Assembly: GCA_941918925.1 (NCBI GenBank) | Contig: OW799233.1 | Location: forward strand, 58,902,841 to 58,966,840 | Origin: Phyto melanocephala | Lineage: Eukaryota; Arthropoda; Insecta; Diptera; Rhinophoridae | Reading direction: 5' to 3' | Length of the DNA stretch: 64,000 bases | Shown: positions 10,438-22,440 of the stretch, piece after piece | Layout: every line of letters starts with the position of its first letter | Numbering within the stretch: the first letter of the stretch is position 1 | The notes under the pieces: generated by a model | Databases searched by the model: none | Told to the model about the DNA's origin: nothing | What the model saw: only the letters and a program-made list of their open reading frames with translations | Program-made: the position numbers and the translations under genes

Positions 10438-12060
10438 TGTATGTATGTATGTATGTGTATGTGTGTTATTAAGGGAACATATTATGTATTTAAATACATT
10501 TACATACATATATTAACTTTGAGCAGCCATTTATTTATACATAAGTACATATGTATGCATGTACCTATAAACTCAGCAGTTTTTTTTTATTTTTTTGAAA
10601 TAACTGTATTTAGTATTTTATCATGTTTCACTTAAATCATTTGCAGTTAGAAAATAATAATTATGCAGTTGGTAAATTCTGTAGGTATAATAATATTTTC
10701 GAAAATTAAACAAGCACTTCATGTGGGACAGTAAAATACTTTACATATGTATCTATGTATGTACATAATACGTACTTTGTTGTAAAATATTTCATATTAT
10801 GAATTTTAATATACATATGTACATAGTATCGTATATAGTTTGCATTAATACAAATCCACAATTTGCATAAATAGGTACATACCTACTAATATTTATTCAA
10901 TACTTAATGATGTCTTAGTAAATATTGAACATTTTGCATGTGTAACTAACTAACTGCATACATATGTACATACAACATACATATTTATAGCATTCTCAAC
11001 ATACCGGCGATAGTATCTACAGAAGTAATATTAAGGCAGATTTTATGTACCTTTTATGTCCACATATAACAATACTTTGGGCACAAACGTGCCTTAACTC
11101 CTTGAATCTCTGTTTTAATTTCATTTGAATTGTTTATACCGTTTCCTTGGTTTTTGTTGAGTGATTGATTATTTTGTTTGTGGATGTATAATTTTATATT
11201 TTCTTATAACTCTCATTTTATCGATTATCAAAATAAACAAAATTACTAAAACTAAATGTTTTTATAAAGTTTATGCCGACCGACGTTACCTTTGCCAGTA
11301 TTAAACTAGACCAACATAAATTTCAATTAAACCCCAAGACCCAATGATGACTCTGACAAAAATACCACTGTTGAACGCCAACTTTACACTTCGGTGGTTA
11401 CAACTGGTACGCTCTTTTTCTACAATTCTCTTAAATTTAGTGACTAGATAGTAAATATGTATATGTATGCATGCATTTGTATACATGTTTATATATGTAT
11501 ATATACATATGTACCTAATATACACTAAGTAAAATTGTATTAATGGCACTTCATTTTTTTATAAAAAAAATAGTGGTTTTTCCTTTGGATAAAATCATTA
11601 TTGTTAATATAGCAGACATGTCCCTCGTAGTTTTACAAAACCGATTAACTGTATTTTTAATTAAAGACAAACTAAACAAATTTTTTAATAAAACTATATA
11701 CTTACACACATATTTGTTATTTAGCAATTTGACTAATTTTGTTTAGATTTATTGTTAATTGAATTTAAGCTAACAATGCCTGATTTTATTAATGTAAATT
11801 AAACAACTTAAGTTTTGTTTTGTTGGCTTCTTAAAGGGATTTTTTTAATTTAAAAACAAACAAAAAATATTGTAACTAATATTGTAACTTTGTTTCGGAG
11901 GTCCTCATAGATTTAAAAATTTTTCATTGTGTACTGTATTCAGTGTTGGGAATTCATCTATTCTTATTTAGCGATTTCAAAACTAGTTTAGCGCATAAAA
12001 ATACATTTTAGCTATTAGCGGGAAATCTAGTGATCCGTCCTCTCTACCACTAAAGTTCTA
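9931..12060. other. long non-coding AT-rich region
   Basis: Contains a TATG microsatellite at 10410-10458 and several ACATATGTACATA motifs, but no supported coding exon. It is probably intron or intergenic DNA. Confidence 0.5.
10408..10462. repeat. (TATG)n microsatellite
   Basis: About twelve TATG units with one TGTATGTGTG interruption. Confidence 0.9.
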
Positions 12061-12064
12061 CTTT

Positions 12065-12855
12065 TTATACCCTTCACCTGTGGTGCACAAGGGTATATAT
12101 AGCTTTGTCATTCCGTTTGTAATTTCTACAATTTTCATTTCCGACCCCATAAAGTATATATTTTCTGAAAGCTTATGAATAGAGGAGTCGATTAAGCCCT
12201 GACCGTCTGTCCGTCTGCCCGTCTGTCCGTGTGTTGGTTGAAATCAACTTTTAGAAGCAACTATATGTTCCTCAGATCTGTACATGGTATCAATCTCTTG
12301 GAAATATCCAGGAATGAATCGCTATTGAAATTCAGCACAATCGCCCCATAACTTTCTGAGATATGAGCAAAAAACCACGACCACCTCGTTTTTTTTCACA
12401 ATTACAACAACAACATACATACATACATACATGTAAAAAACATACCAAACAAAAAAAATTACAAAAAAAAATATTAAAAATAAGAAAAAAAATAATAAAA
12501 AAAATCCAAAAAAAATTTAAAAAAAATTTTAAAAAAAATTTAAAATTTTAAAAAAATTTAAAATTTTAAAAAAATTTAAAATTTAAAAATTTAAATTTAA
12601 AAAAATTTTTTAAAAAAATTTAAAAAAAATATAAAAAAAAATAATAAAATATAAATAATATATTAAATAAAATAAAATAAAATTTTTTTTGGCTCAGCTG
12701 GGATTCGATGCCACATATATTCTAACCAGTATATACATATGCACGTATTTTATATGGGATGAATGGTGATACAAACAATTGTTATTGCATGACTACACGT
12801 TGTGAAGGGTATATAAGATTCGGCACGGCCGAATATAGCACTGCTACTTGTTGTT
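12065..12855 (+). mobile_element. mini-me-like element
   Basis: A full plus-oriented copy of the GGTGCACAAG subtype. It has the GTCTGTCCGTCTGCCCGTCT core, the CGACCACCTCG block, a long A-rich tract (12430-12690), GGCTCAGCTGGGATTCGATG in inverted position, and the 3' hairpin ending ACTGCTACTTGTT. The inverted block suggests rearrangement inside the copy. Confidence 0.85.
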
Positions 12856-12872
12856 AATGTAACCTAAATTCT

Positions 12873-13090
12873 ATACATACATACATACATACATACATAC
12901 ATACGTACATACATACATACATACATACATACATACATACATACATACATACTTACGTACATACATATATACATACATACATACATACATACATACATAC
13001 ATACATACATACATACATACATACATACATACATACATACATACATACATACATACATACATACATACATACATACATACATACATACAT
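12873..13090. repeat. (TACA)n microsatellite
   Basis: About 54 tetranucleotide units with a few point changes (TACG, TACT, a TATATA slip). It starts about 18 bases after the mini-me 3' end. Apparent MYVCMYVC reading frames here are artefacts. Confidence 0.95.
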
Positions 13091-13650
13091 AAAAACTCAG
13101 AATAAAAATTTTACTATTTTCTAAAGTTTGACGTTTCGTATGTCATTAATTGTAAAGTCACAATTGTAAACTCTATGTAACGGTATTTTCAGAACATATG
13201 TAAAGACCGAGAATAACATAAAAGGAAAAATTGTAACCAAAAGTGATAAGCATTGAAAGTTCAAACAAATCAACATTAAATTGTATGAAACATAAGTATT
13301 TTAAGAATGAAACCGTTAAGCAGTATCAAGAAAAAATACATATTTTTGAGTGTAATTATTTATATTTTTGTTTAACGATTCCACCAAGGGTATTATAAAT
13401 ATGTCGTTACAAATAGGTAATGAGATTCTAAAAGACATTGATTCATACTATGGATTCATACATGAATTTATAAGCTAATTGGAACTGTAAACAGGGACAA
13501 GAGTAAGTCATACATACCCTCATATGTAATGAATACAATACGGGCCAGCAGTACGGTCCAAGTTCTGCTAGTATACTCTTAAAATGTCTATTGAAGCCTT
13601 AATAACAGCAGAACAATAAGAACAAAATAATGGTTGGCGGATTAATCGTA
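13091..13650. other. non-coding DNA, probably intron
   Basis: No repeat or coding segment was recognised between the microsatellite and the donor site at 13659. Confidence 0.45.
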
Positions 13651-13659
13651 GAAACTTAC

Positions 13660-13743
13660 GAGATTTAACAATCCCATTTGAATTTCCATATTATGAAAAA
13701 ACTGCAATAAAAGCATATCTTCTTCTGTATTTTTACTATCCAT
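13660..13743 (-). CDS. first coding exon of an unidentified host gene
   Basis: Minus-strand exon of exactly 28 codons. It starts at an ATG in the context AGCAACAATCAAATGG, close to the fly start consensus, and ends at the strong donor AATCTC|GTAAGTTT. The peptide begins MDSKNTEEDMLLLQFFHNME and ends IQMGLLNL. It is amphipathic and probably helical. An in-frame stop does not precede the ATG closely, but the upstream sequence reads like a 5' UTR. It lies upstream of the exon at 3928-4210 on the same strand, but the splice phases (0 versus 2) do not allow direct joining. Confidence 0.55.
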
Positions 13744-14325
13744 TTGATTGTTGCTTACTTACAACTTTTATTATCTCGCGGCCTTTTTATTTGTGAGTTG
13801 TTTTGAAAGTTTAAAGTGCGAAACTCTCGCCAAAAATCTTTACGGAAAGATTTTTTTGTTTCTTACGAGTATTGTTCTTACGTGACAAGTATTTCTCACA
13901 TGAATAGTTACAGAGACAGTACAGTGAGAAAAAAAAAACATCTGCTTATTTCCATTTATTGCATTTCTGTACCAATTTACATGATTCAAGTGAAAAGTTT
14001 CCCGTAGCGAGGGTTACAGAACATGGGCACAGATGTATTAAAATAATTCGTTGATTTTTTTTTGGCCACAGACTATGACAAAACGTAAACCATGGTAAAA
14101 AAAAATTATTTCAATAAAAATTATCTTTAGTAGTAAGATTGTAAAAATTATTAATGCGGTATTAATGAGGCGATCATGCTGGAAAAAATGTTATTTTCTG
14201 CTTTTGCTTACTATATAAAAAAGCTATCTTAAATATTTTTTAGAAATAATGTCAGTCACACCTAAAAAATTAGTAAAATTATTGTGAGTTCTACGAAAAA
14301 TCTTCGAAAAGGAGGAAGAGAAACA
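13744..14325 (-). promoter_or_regulatory. putative 5' UTR and promoter region of the exon at 13660-13743
   Basis: Unique sequence upstream of the start codon on the minus strand. It contains a perfect short hairpin (AAAAATCTTT / AAAGATTTTT around 13834-13857) and a TCTCACTGTACT stretch near 13920 that resembles an initiator. Nothing more specific can be supported. Confidence 0.25.
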
Positions 14326-14327
14326 AA

Positions 14328-14990
14328 ACAAGTAAAAGTGCTATATTCGGCCGTGCCGAATCTTATATATATATCCCTTTACAACGTGTAGTCAGGCAAT
14401 AACAATTGCTTGTATCACCATTCATCCCATATGAAATACGTTCATACATATAAAAAACATACATATCGATGCCTTACTTCCTCAACCTCGTATCTTAAAA
14501 AATTAAATTTTTCAGGATAGAAAAGAAAAACGGTTAATCTTTTCATACTTCGGTGTTTGGTTAAAAGTTTAAATGCAATTATTAAGGAATTGATTGTATT
14601 TATATATATTAGTAGTAATAATATACTAATCTTTTTTAGTTAAAGCATAAAACAATCGTTTGATATGAAAACGTCAAAACCGTATTTTTTAAGATACGAG
14701 GTTGAGGAAGTAAGGCATCGATATATAAAAACATCCTAATGTAAAATTATAAATTTACGTATGTATGTTCAAAAAAAAAAAATTATAAAAATTTTTAAAA
14801 AAATTAAAAAAAAATTAATAAAAAAATTATTAAAATATAAATAATAAATATAAAACAAAAAAAAAATATAAACAATATAAAAAATAAAAAAAAAAAAAAA
14901 ATTTTAAAAATTAAAAAAAAATTTAAAAAGCTAAATTTAAAAAAAAAATTAATATATAAATAATAAATATAAAACAAAATAAAATTAAAA
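14328..14990 (-). mobile_element. mini-me-like 3' half, split by a MITE
   Basis: Begins AACAAGTAAAAGTGC with the 3' hairpin and the CAACGTGTAGTCA block, continues after the insertion at 14466-14721 with ATATAAAAACATCC, and ends in an A-rich tract. The 5' core is missing. Confidence 0.8.
14466..14721. mobile_element. 256-bp MITE with ~37-bp inverted repeats, TA duplication
   Basis: Terminal arms TCGATGCCTTACTTCCTCAA ... and its reverse complement are nearly perfect for about 37 bases. It is flanked by TA on both sides (14464-14465, 14722-14723), and the host mini-me sequence reads through when it is removed. TA duplication suggests the Tc1/mariner group. It has no coding capacity. Confidence 0.85.
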
Positions 14991-15097
14991 CAAGTAAGAG
15001 CACTATATTCGGCTGTGCCGAATCTTTTATACCCACCACCAATTTTGTGTACATTTAAAGCACAATAATTATTATTTTGTTAATGGCTTTCTTTGTA

Positions 15098-15583
15098 GAG
15101 GGTGGTTAAATTTTAAATTTAAAACAGAGGCCGAATTACGGCACTCGAACGTGATCGAAATTTGAAAACTCTTATTAGAATCTATATACCTAAAGCATAC
15201 TCGATCGTTCGAGTAAAATTTCGATCGATATCGAATGCCGTAATTCGGCCCCAGGTCTGTATAAAATGTTAGAACATCTATGAATGCCTTCTAAATTCGT
15301 TAAATGAGAAGCATTGCTGTTTATCGCGATAGTGTGGCAAAAAAACAGTCAACTTCGACTCATCATCGTGCCAAACAATTGAGCATCAGCAATGTTATTG
15401 AAAATTTGGACTATCGGATCGAGGTGTGCCGTTGAGGTCGCGGGGGCCATTTGGCCGATATTTTGTTCCATACATAATTGAACCATACAAATATTAACAT
15501 TAAAAAAGAAATGATAATAATTTCCTAAATAATTTGTGTTTTATTCAAAATCAACATCGGCCCTTAAAATTTAACCACCCTTT
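15098..15583 (-). mobile_element. mariner-derived segment inside the Helentron-like repeat
   Basis: Bounded by GAGGGTGGTTAAATTTTAA and its complement TTAAAATTTAACCACCC, with TA at both ends. The same mariner segment sits at the same place in the copies at 26464-28300, 39545-40980 and 60815-63824. It therefore inserted once and was copied with its host. A MITE interrupts it here. Confidence 0.8.
15128..15251. mobile_element. 124-bp palindromic MITE with 3-bp CAG duplication
   Basis: The arms GGCCGAATTACGGCA ... TGCCGTAATTCGGCC extend to about 33 bases, including TCGA and GATCGAAATTT. It is flanked by CAG at 15125-15127 and 15252-15254. The sister copies at 27860 and 40560 read straight through (CAGACCTGTTTTGC), showing the empty site. 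The superfamily is uncertain; a 3-bp duplication would suit PIF/Harbinger. Confidence 0.8.
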
Positions 15584-16480
15584 ATAACTTCGATATGCTG
15601 GTAAAATGTTTTCGTAAATTAAGTGTTTCAGTGAAAATGGGCGTTAAAGTAAGCGTGTCAATAAAATTTCTGCTAATAAATACAACTTAGATATTTCAAT
15701 ATAGTCCGTATTTCTTCCAAAATATTTATTCATTGAGATATTATAAGTATGAATTTGAAATAAAGCATTATATAGGATGTGGGCGTAACAGTGGGCGTGT
15801 CACCTAAATTTTCTGGCATAACAATAACATTGACTAGAAGGATTTCCGTAGCAAATTTTATCATCATACCTCTAATTTTGTCGGTTTTATAAATTTAAAT
15901 TTCATTAACAGTAAATAACGTGGAAAGTGAGCGTTATAGTAGGTGTGTCGAAGTTATTTATGCTAATAAATACAACATAGATATTTCAATAAAGTCCTTT
16001 ATTATTCGATTTAAAGAGAAATTATAAGAATTTAAGAGAAAACGTTGTATGGGAGGTTGGCGTGTCACATTTATTTTCCGTCAGAAGAAAGCCTTTGACC
16101 AAAAAGCAATTCCTGCAAAATTTCAGAATCGTAGATCTAAATTTGTCACTCTTATTAGGTTTAAAATTTTTAACATATTGGAAAATACACTGCGCGGTAT
16201 AAATTTTCGTACATTTTGATCTCTAACTCCCTTCCTAATGCATGCATTTAGGCAATTTTTCTTTCTTCCTTATACTCCGATTTAGCCAATTTTCTATTCC
16301 AAACAAACCTTGTGTATAAGACATATTCTGGCAAAATTTGAGCCCACTAGCTTTTTCGATGGGACCTCTATCGTGCTTTTAACAGACGGACATACGGACG
16401 GATATAGCTAGATCGTCGTCAAATAAAACCCCGATTAAGAATATACATACCATTTTTTTGGTGGCGGATATAAAAACTCA

Positions 16481-17345
16481 AATACTTCAAAAAAACACAT
16501 TACAAAAAAATTTGTTTAGCTCTTTTACTAAAATTTTGCAAAAAATATTTGACCTTGTGTCACAAAAATTGGTCTGCTGATCACGGTCGGATCGTAACGG
16601 GTATAAAATGGGGAGGAGAGGAGAGTTTTATCTACTAAATGGTGCTAATTTCTTTTTGTTACCTTATGTTCGCCTGAAGTTATGCTCTATTAAAAATGGG
16701 AATTTAGGAAAATTTTGACCTAAGTAAAAAAAAATTATCTCTAAACATTATAAACAATTTATTTTCATGTACTAATGGCTGACAAATTTTAAAATTATAC
16801 AAAACTTATTTCGTTTGAAAATCTTTTAAAAGCAAAATGTTATAGAACTTTAAAAATCAAAATCTTACTAATAAATTTCCTGTTTTAGCAAAATTCTGAG
16901 CATGTCTATTTTGAATCACCCTGTGGCCCTTAAAATTTAACCACCCTTTGCAAAAGAATAGATAGATAAAAAAAAATTAGTTAAAATATGTATTTTAGAT
17001 ATTCAAATACTTATTTTAAATCTACTGATGCACATTTTTTTTAAATATTTTTAAATCTTAAACCTCATAAGACTGTGTGTACAACTATATGTAAAGTTGG
17101 GCACAAATCATTACTCTAGTTAATTTTTGTCAACAAACTTCGGTCATTTTCGTTTTCACAAACCCCTATAAAATTCCTTTGTAGTTTGTGCAAAAAAATG
17201 TTACTAGAGTCATCTAGTGTTCTACGTGATGTTAAGCAAAGACATCATCCTCAGTGTTTGCAAAATGTAGTGGCGCCTTCAACAGATGTCGCCATCTGCA
17301 ATGAATAAATGCTAATGAATATGACTAATATATTTTTATAAAAAT
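16481..17345. other. unassigned sequence with a mariner end
   Basis: A second mariner-like terminus (TTAAAATTTAACCACCCTTT) occurs at about 16927-16949 without a clear partner. At 17100-17290 there is a GC-richer unique stretch with ACTAGAGTCATCTAGTG. No gene was seen. Confidence 0.4.
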
Positions 17346-17349
17346 TTAA

Positions 17350-17981
17350 AAAAAAAGTGGGCGTGGCACATTTATTTTCCGTTATAACGAAGACTTTGAC
17401 CAAAAAACCATGTCTGCAAAATTTCAGAACCGTACATATAGTTTTGTCAGTTTTATTACGTTTTAAACTTCAAATATACACTGAGCGGTATAAATTTTCG
17501 TACATTTTGACCTATAACTCCTTTTCTAATGCATAGATTTAAGCAATTTTTGGGGAGAAATATTCTTTTGACTCGAGAAATATATATTCGAAGTTTCATG
17601 ACTCTACGTTTATGCGTTTGGACACAATTCCTTTTTTTTCGATGTTTGAAGGACACGGTTTTTTCGACCTACTCTTGCTTTACGAGCTATAACTCTCTTC
17701 CTAATATTCCGATATAGCCCATTTTCAATACCAAACAAACCTTGTCTATAAGAAAGATTCTGGCAAAATTTGAGCCCTTTAGCTTTTTCGGTGCGACCTC
17801 TATCGTGCTTTCAACAGACGGACAGACGGACAGACGGACGGACATAGCTAGATCGTCATCAAATCAAACCTCGATTCAGAATATATATACTTTATGGGGT
17901 CTAAAATGGATATTTCGATGTGTTACAAACGGAATGACAAAATGAATATACCCCCACCATTTTTTTGGTGGCGGGTATAAA
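17350..17981 (-). mobile_element. 5' fragment of the long Helentron-like repeat
   Basis: Carries GTGGGCGTGGCACATTTATT, the CGTTTATGCGTTTGGACAC block, GGACAGACGGACAGACGGAC and the complete 5' hairpin CCACCATTTTTTTGGTGGCG, in minus orientation. Confidence 0.85.
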
Positions 17982-17999
17982 AAGTAATAATAAAAATAT

Positions 18000-18485
18000 A
18001 AATAATATAATATAAATAATATAAATAATATAAATAGTATAAATAATATAAATAATAAAAAATAAAAATAAAATACAAAAAAATTAAAAAAAAATATATA
18101 AAAAAAATAAAAAAAAAATTTATTTGGCTCAGCTGGGATTCGATGCCACGCTTACTCTAGCCAGTATACACGTTTGTATGTATGTATGTTGTTGTTGTAA
18201 TGTTGTTTTTGTGAAAAAAAAATCGAGGTGGTCGTGGGTTTCTGCTCATAAGTATATCAGTTGTTTATGAACCGATGTTTCTGATTTTCAATACCGATCT
18301 ACTCCCGAATACTTCTGATATTTTAATACCTCACCAGGGTCGAAGCGATGTCGGGGGCCTCAAAAAGTTGATTTCAACATACACACGGCCAGACATTCTT
18401 TTTGGGTCGGAAATTAAAATTGTAGAAATTTCACACGGAATGACAAACCTATATATACCCTTTTTCACTGTGTGAAGGGTATAAA
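18000..18485 (-). mobile_element. mini-me-like element, 3' end missing
   Basis: A-rich tract, GGCTCAGCTGGGATTCGATG, GTTGTTGTTG, the CGAGGTGGTCG block, and the 5' hairpin AAGGGTATAAAAAG, with part of the core deleted around 18390 (GGCCAGACATTC). Confidence 0.8.
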
Positions 18486-19025
18486 AAGTGCAGAGTACAT
18501 ATTGTCATGTACTACTACAATGTACACTGTACCTCTTTGTTCCCTTGCCGAAAAAATTCGTCCGGTTGCCATTTAATTTCTCATGTGTGAAAGAGGGCTA
18601 AATAATTTTTTTTTTAATTTCAACGGTTTATCTCTAAAATATAAAATATAATAAAAAATATACTTCTTTTTGGAGATTTTGAAGTCACATTTAGCGAGTT
18701 TTGTTCAAATAGTTCATACATATATAAGATTGAATCCTTGAGATGTCTTGATTTAGTTTGTAAATTTTAGAAAAAATATCAAAGTAGTTTAAGGTGCTAC
18801 TTATTTCCCAGTCTTGGCGGGAATAGGGCGCCAAAAAAGAACAAGAAATTGGATAATCCATTCGAGACTGACTGGTGAGTAATTCTTCTGGAAGAATTTT
18901 CGAGAATTCGATCATTAAGATCTTTATATGTTCGAAAACAAATTAATTTCCACATTATTTTTGCGTATTTCTTTGCCGATTAGTGTATGATTTGTTAAAA
19001 ATAAATATCCGTAGAGGCATATGTA
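18486..19025. other. non-coding DNA
   Basis: No feature was supported. Open frames at 18691-18915 and 18924-19115 show no family resemblance and no splice context. Confidence 0.4.
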
Positions 19026-19027
19026 TT

Positions 19028-19510
19028 GGGTCCGCCAAATAACTTTTTTTTTAAATTCTATAAAAAAAGTGTAGCTTTGGTTGTGTGGCACGTAGCGCCG
19101 TCCTGTTGAAACCAAATGTTGCCAATATCCTCCTCTTCAATTTTTGTGAACAAAAATTCGTTCAACATGGCCCGATAACGATCGCCATTGACCTCGGCCA
19201 CTCCTTGCTCATTTTCGTAGAAAAATTGCCCAATTATACCTCTGGACCAAAATCCGCACCAAACTGTGACTCGTTTTCAATGTATACGTGCGGGTTTTCT
19301 GTGCCCCAAATGCGACAATTTTGCTTGTTTACATACCCGCCAAGATCAAAATGAGCTTCATCCGAAAATATGATTTTTTTTGGCAAAATCGGCCAAAGTA
19401 ATGTCGCAATATTTCCCAGTGTTGCTCAAGCGTATACAGAACCATATTCGTTCAGCGAAAGGATAAAAATAATTATCTGTTGAAAAAAAACGTAAGATGG
19501 CGGAGCCTAT
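19028..19510 (-). mobile_element. internally deleted mariner
   Basis: Terminal repeats GGGTCCGCCA and TGGCGGAGCC. The minus strand encodes part of a mariner transposase: LEQHWEILRHYF at the N-terminus is fused by deletion to a catalytic block containing FSDEAHFDLGGYVNKQNCRI, and FQQDGATCH follows further on. A Tc1/mariner transposase would need both DNA-binding and full DDE/D domains. Both are incomplete here, and there are stops. Confidence 0.85.
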
Positions 19511-19514
19511 ATAT

Positions 19515-21500
19515 AAATAATAACACAAATGTATGTCTAAAGGTTATCCGAAATATAAAAAAAAAATAGTTTTTTATATTTATAATATGGGAAAAACTGA
19601 GGCAGTCTCTACTCAAACCCTAGCAGATTATAGACAAGTTTTGCTAGTTTTCAATACTGATTTTCTCCAAAATATTTAAAAAATTTTGTTTTTGCATTTG
19701 GGTATGTCCATGGTATGTTGGCTTCAAAAAGTTGATCTCAACATATACATGGACATACAGTTGTCTATTAAAAGAAAAAAAAAATATTCTAAAAACTATA
19801 TTCAAAACAAAGAAAACTTTAAACTACTTTTACTAAAAAATATCATTATCAAACAATAGATCTTTTATATAAATTAGTTTTAATGTTTTTTATTTTATTT
19901 AAAAAAAAAACAAAATATGTTAAATAAATTGTGCTTTTAATATAATTTTATTAAGTGTGAAAATGTAATAAAAGTACGTACTCAGGTATGAGTTGAATGG
20001 AGAAATGGTTTTATATAGTTTATGGTACAGTGTTGAGCTCACTTTATTATTGTTTCGTTGTTATTTCCATAGGTTATTCACTTTTTTATTTAAATTTTAA
20101 TCTCTATTTCGAAATGGTTACTTTTTAAACTGAGTAAGTAACATCTACATAAATAAAAGCTATTAGAATTATGATAAAATGCTACTTCGTATTTAAAGCA
20201 ACATAATTATATGCAAGATATTAAAATATTGCAAAATAATTTTATTCTACTATTTGGAAATTTTTGTGATCTAAGAGTTTTGTTTTTTTTTTTTTTAACT
20301 TATACCGTTAATATAAGTTAATTTAGAATTATTTATGAATTTTGATAATATTTACATATGTATGTATGTTTGTATGTATGTATGTATGTATGTATGTATG
20401 TATGTATGTATGTATGTATGTATGTATGTATGTATGTATGCATGTATGTATGTATGTATGTATGTATGAATGTATGTATATGTATGCAAACATAAATATT
20501 TGATATAAGTATTTGTGAATTACAGTAACCCTTCAAACAATTTATTTTCATTTTCTTATCCAAAAAGTGTTCCCGTTCATGAAGAAACGTCCCACTTCTA
20601 CAATACTTACAAGATGATACTATTTAGTGACTTTCTTAGTTTCATATGTAGTACAATTCTTCGGTGACGAATTATTGTGTTTTTATGATATCGCTTTAGT
20701 ATCATTTTCTTATCGAAAAAGTTGTATATTATCTATATATTAAAAATATTTCTTTTTAATATTCACTTAAATAATGACGACTTTTAACCTCCGAAGTTAC
20801 ATTAACGCTAAATAGCGTCTGATTTTTCTTCAATTAAACTGTTAATTGAAATAACTTTGATTTTGAAAAAATTCTTTAGTGCAAAAGTTAAGGGATCAAA
20901 GTTCAATAATAATATAATTTGTTTTTATAGTTTTGAATTAACCAAAAACTAAGATTTTAAGTACAGAAGACAGGTTATATTTTTATAGTTTTATTGTAGT
21001 GGGTTAATAACTAACAGACTATTTCGATAGTTAAAATTACAATAAAATTTATCAAAAGAAAGAGAAAAACACGAAAAACGTTTATTTTGTTTTTGCAAAG
21101 TATTTACTAACCAAAAAGTAACTTCTAATGCACAGTAAAAGTGTCATATTTATATTTGACTTAATAGTCACTATTTCGATAGTTTAAATTACAATAAAAT
21201 TTAACTGAAGGAAGAGTAAAAATTAAAATCAATGTAATTTGTTGTTGTGAAATTGAACACTATACACTAGTTGTGTCGAAGTAGTGACTTATAAGACACA
21301 ACTATCCAAAATTAAACTTTCATTTGCTGGCAGGGAAGTATTTAGTATAAAAGCATGCATGCCTATTTAAACAAAATTAGTTTAAAAGAAAAAAACACAC
21401 ACACTCGAAGCATAAAGAGTTTGTTTATTTGGACGCCAATCGTGTGGTTGATGACATTAAAAATATCATTCATACATCATTGCACACATTGTACATTGCA
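19515..21500. other. non-coding region with a microsatellite and short direct repeats
   Basis: Includes a weak mini-me core remnant near 19725-19760 (AAAGTTGATCTCAACATATA), the microsatellite at 20354, and two direct repeats of ATTTCGATAGTT(T)AAAATTA at about 21018 and 21172. No gene was seen. Confidence 0.45.
20354..20480. repeat. (TATG)n microsatellite
   Basis: About 30 TATG units with a few substitutions (TTTG, CATG, AATG). Confidence 0.95.
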
Positions 21501-21529
21501 GTTGAGGAACAAGTCAAAAAATCTTTTTT

Positions 21530-22251
21530 TATACCCTTCACACAGTGAAAAAGGGTATACATATATAGGTTTGTCATTCCGTTTGTAATTTCTACAATTT
21601 TCATTTCCGACCCCATAAAGTATATATTTTCTGAAAGCTTATGAATAGGGGAGTCGATTAAGCCTGCCCGTCTGTCCGTGTGTTGGTTGAAATCAACTTT
21701 TAGAAGCAACTATGTCTTCCTCAGATCTGTATATGGTATCAATCTCTTGGAAATATCCAGGAATGAATCGCTATCGAAATTCAGCACAATCGCCCATTAC
21801 TTTCTGAGATATGAGCAAAAAACCACGACCACCTCGTTTTTTTCACAATTACAACAACAACCTACATACATACATACATGTAGAAAACATACCAAAAAAA
21901 AAAAAAAATTACAAAAAAAATATATTAAAAATAAAAAAAAAATAATAAAAAAATTCCAAAAAAAAAATTAAAAAGAAATTAAAAAAATATTTAAAAAAAT
22001 TTTTTTAAAACTTTTTAAAAAAATTTTTTAAGAAAATTTAAACAAAAATAATAAATATAAATAATATATTAAATAAAATAAAATTTTTTTGGCTCAGCTG
22101 GGATTCGATGCCACATTTATTCTAACCAGTATATACATATGTACGTATTTCATATGGAATGAATGGTGATACAAACAATTGTTATTGCATGACTACACGT
22201 TGTGAAGGGTATATAAGATTCGGCACGGCCGAATATAGCACTGTTACTTGT
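21530..22251 (+). mobile_element. mini-me-like element in the left arm of copy 1
   Basis: A full plus-oriented copy from TATACCCTTCACACAGTG to AGCACTGTTACTTGTT. The sequence on either side (CTTTTTT / TTTGTAAAATTATAAA) joins to match the uninterrupted right arm at 25640-25697. Confidence 0.9.
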
Positions 22252-22440
22252 TTTTTTGTAAAATTATAAAATCTTTTAAATTAAAAAATTTATAAAAAAA
22301 TAGAAAGCAACAAATAATGGCCAGTTTTAGTACTAAATCTTTAAGTTGCATTTAGTGGAAATAAAATAAATTTTATTGCATTGAAATCAATCGATAAATT
22401 CGTGTTTTATTCCCGTTAAGGTGAAAGTATAAACAAAGGA
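22252..22440 (+). repeat. left inverted repeat of TIR element copy 1 (inner part)
   Basis: Pairs with 25500-25690. The match is nearly continuous over about 180 bases, with small insertions and point changes (for example GCATTTAGTGGAAATAAAAT versus GCATTTAGTAGAAATAAAAT). Confidence 0.85.

Larger units (their letters stand above)
14990..16480 (-). mobile_element. long Helentron-like repeat, GGTGGCGGGTATA subtype
   Basis: Minus orientation. It starts with the 3' hairpin end (CAAGTAAGAG, TTCGGCTGTGCCGAA), carries a mariner-derived segment (15098-15583), GGCGTGTCAC-type internal blocks and GGACGGATATAGCTAGATCG, and ends with the 5' hairpin (CCATTTTTTTGGTGGCGGAT). This family is distinct from the short mini-me family but shares its 3' terminus. 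Confidence 0.8.

Noticed and set aside
11301..11549. Minus-strand frame with a hydrophobic end, considered as a host exon
   Set aside because: No acceptor or donor of good quality bounds it, and part of it is TATG-type repeat.
12363..12551. Recurrent frame starting MSKKPRPPRFF, also near 32114
   Set aside because: It recurs because the CGACCACCTCG block of the mini-me family is conserved in DNA. Frames differ in length and end in low-complexity sequence.
12864..13086. Open frames translating to repeated MYVC
   Set aside because: They are the TACA microsatellite read in different frames. The same applies to frames at 10275-10635 and 20333-20563.
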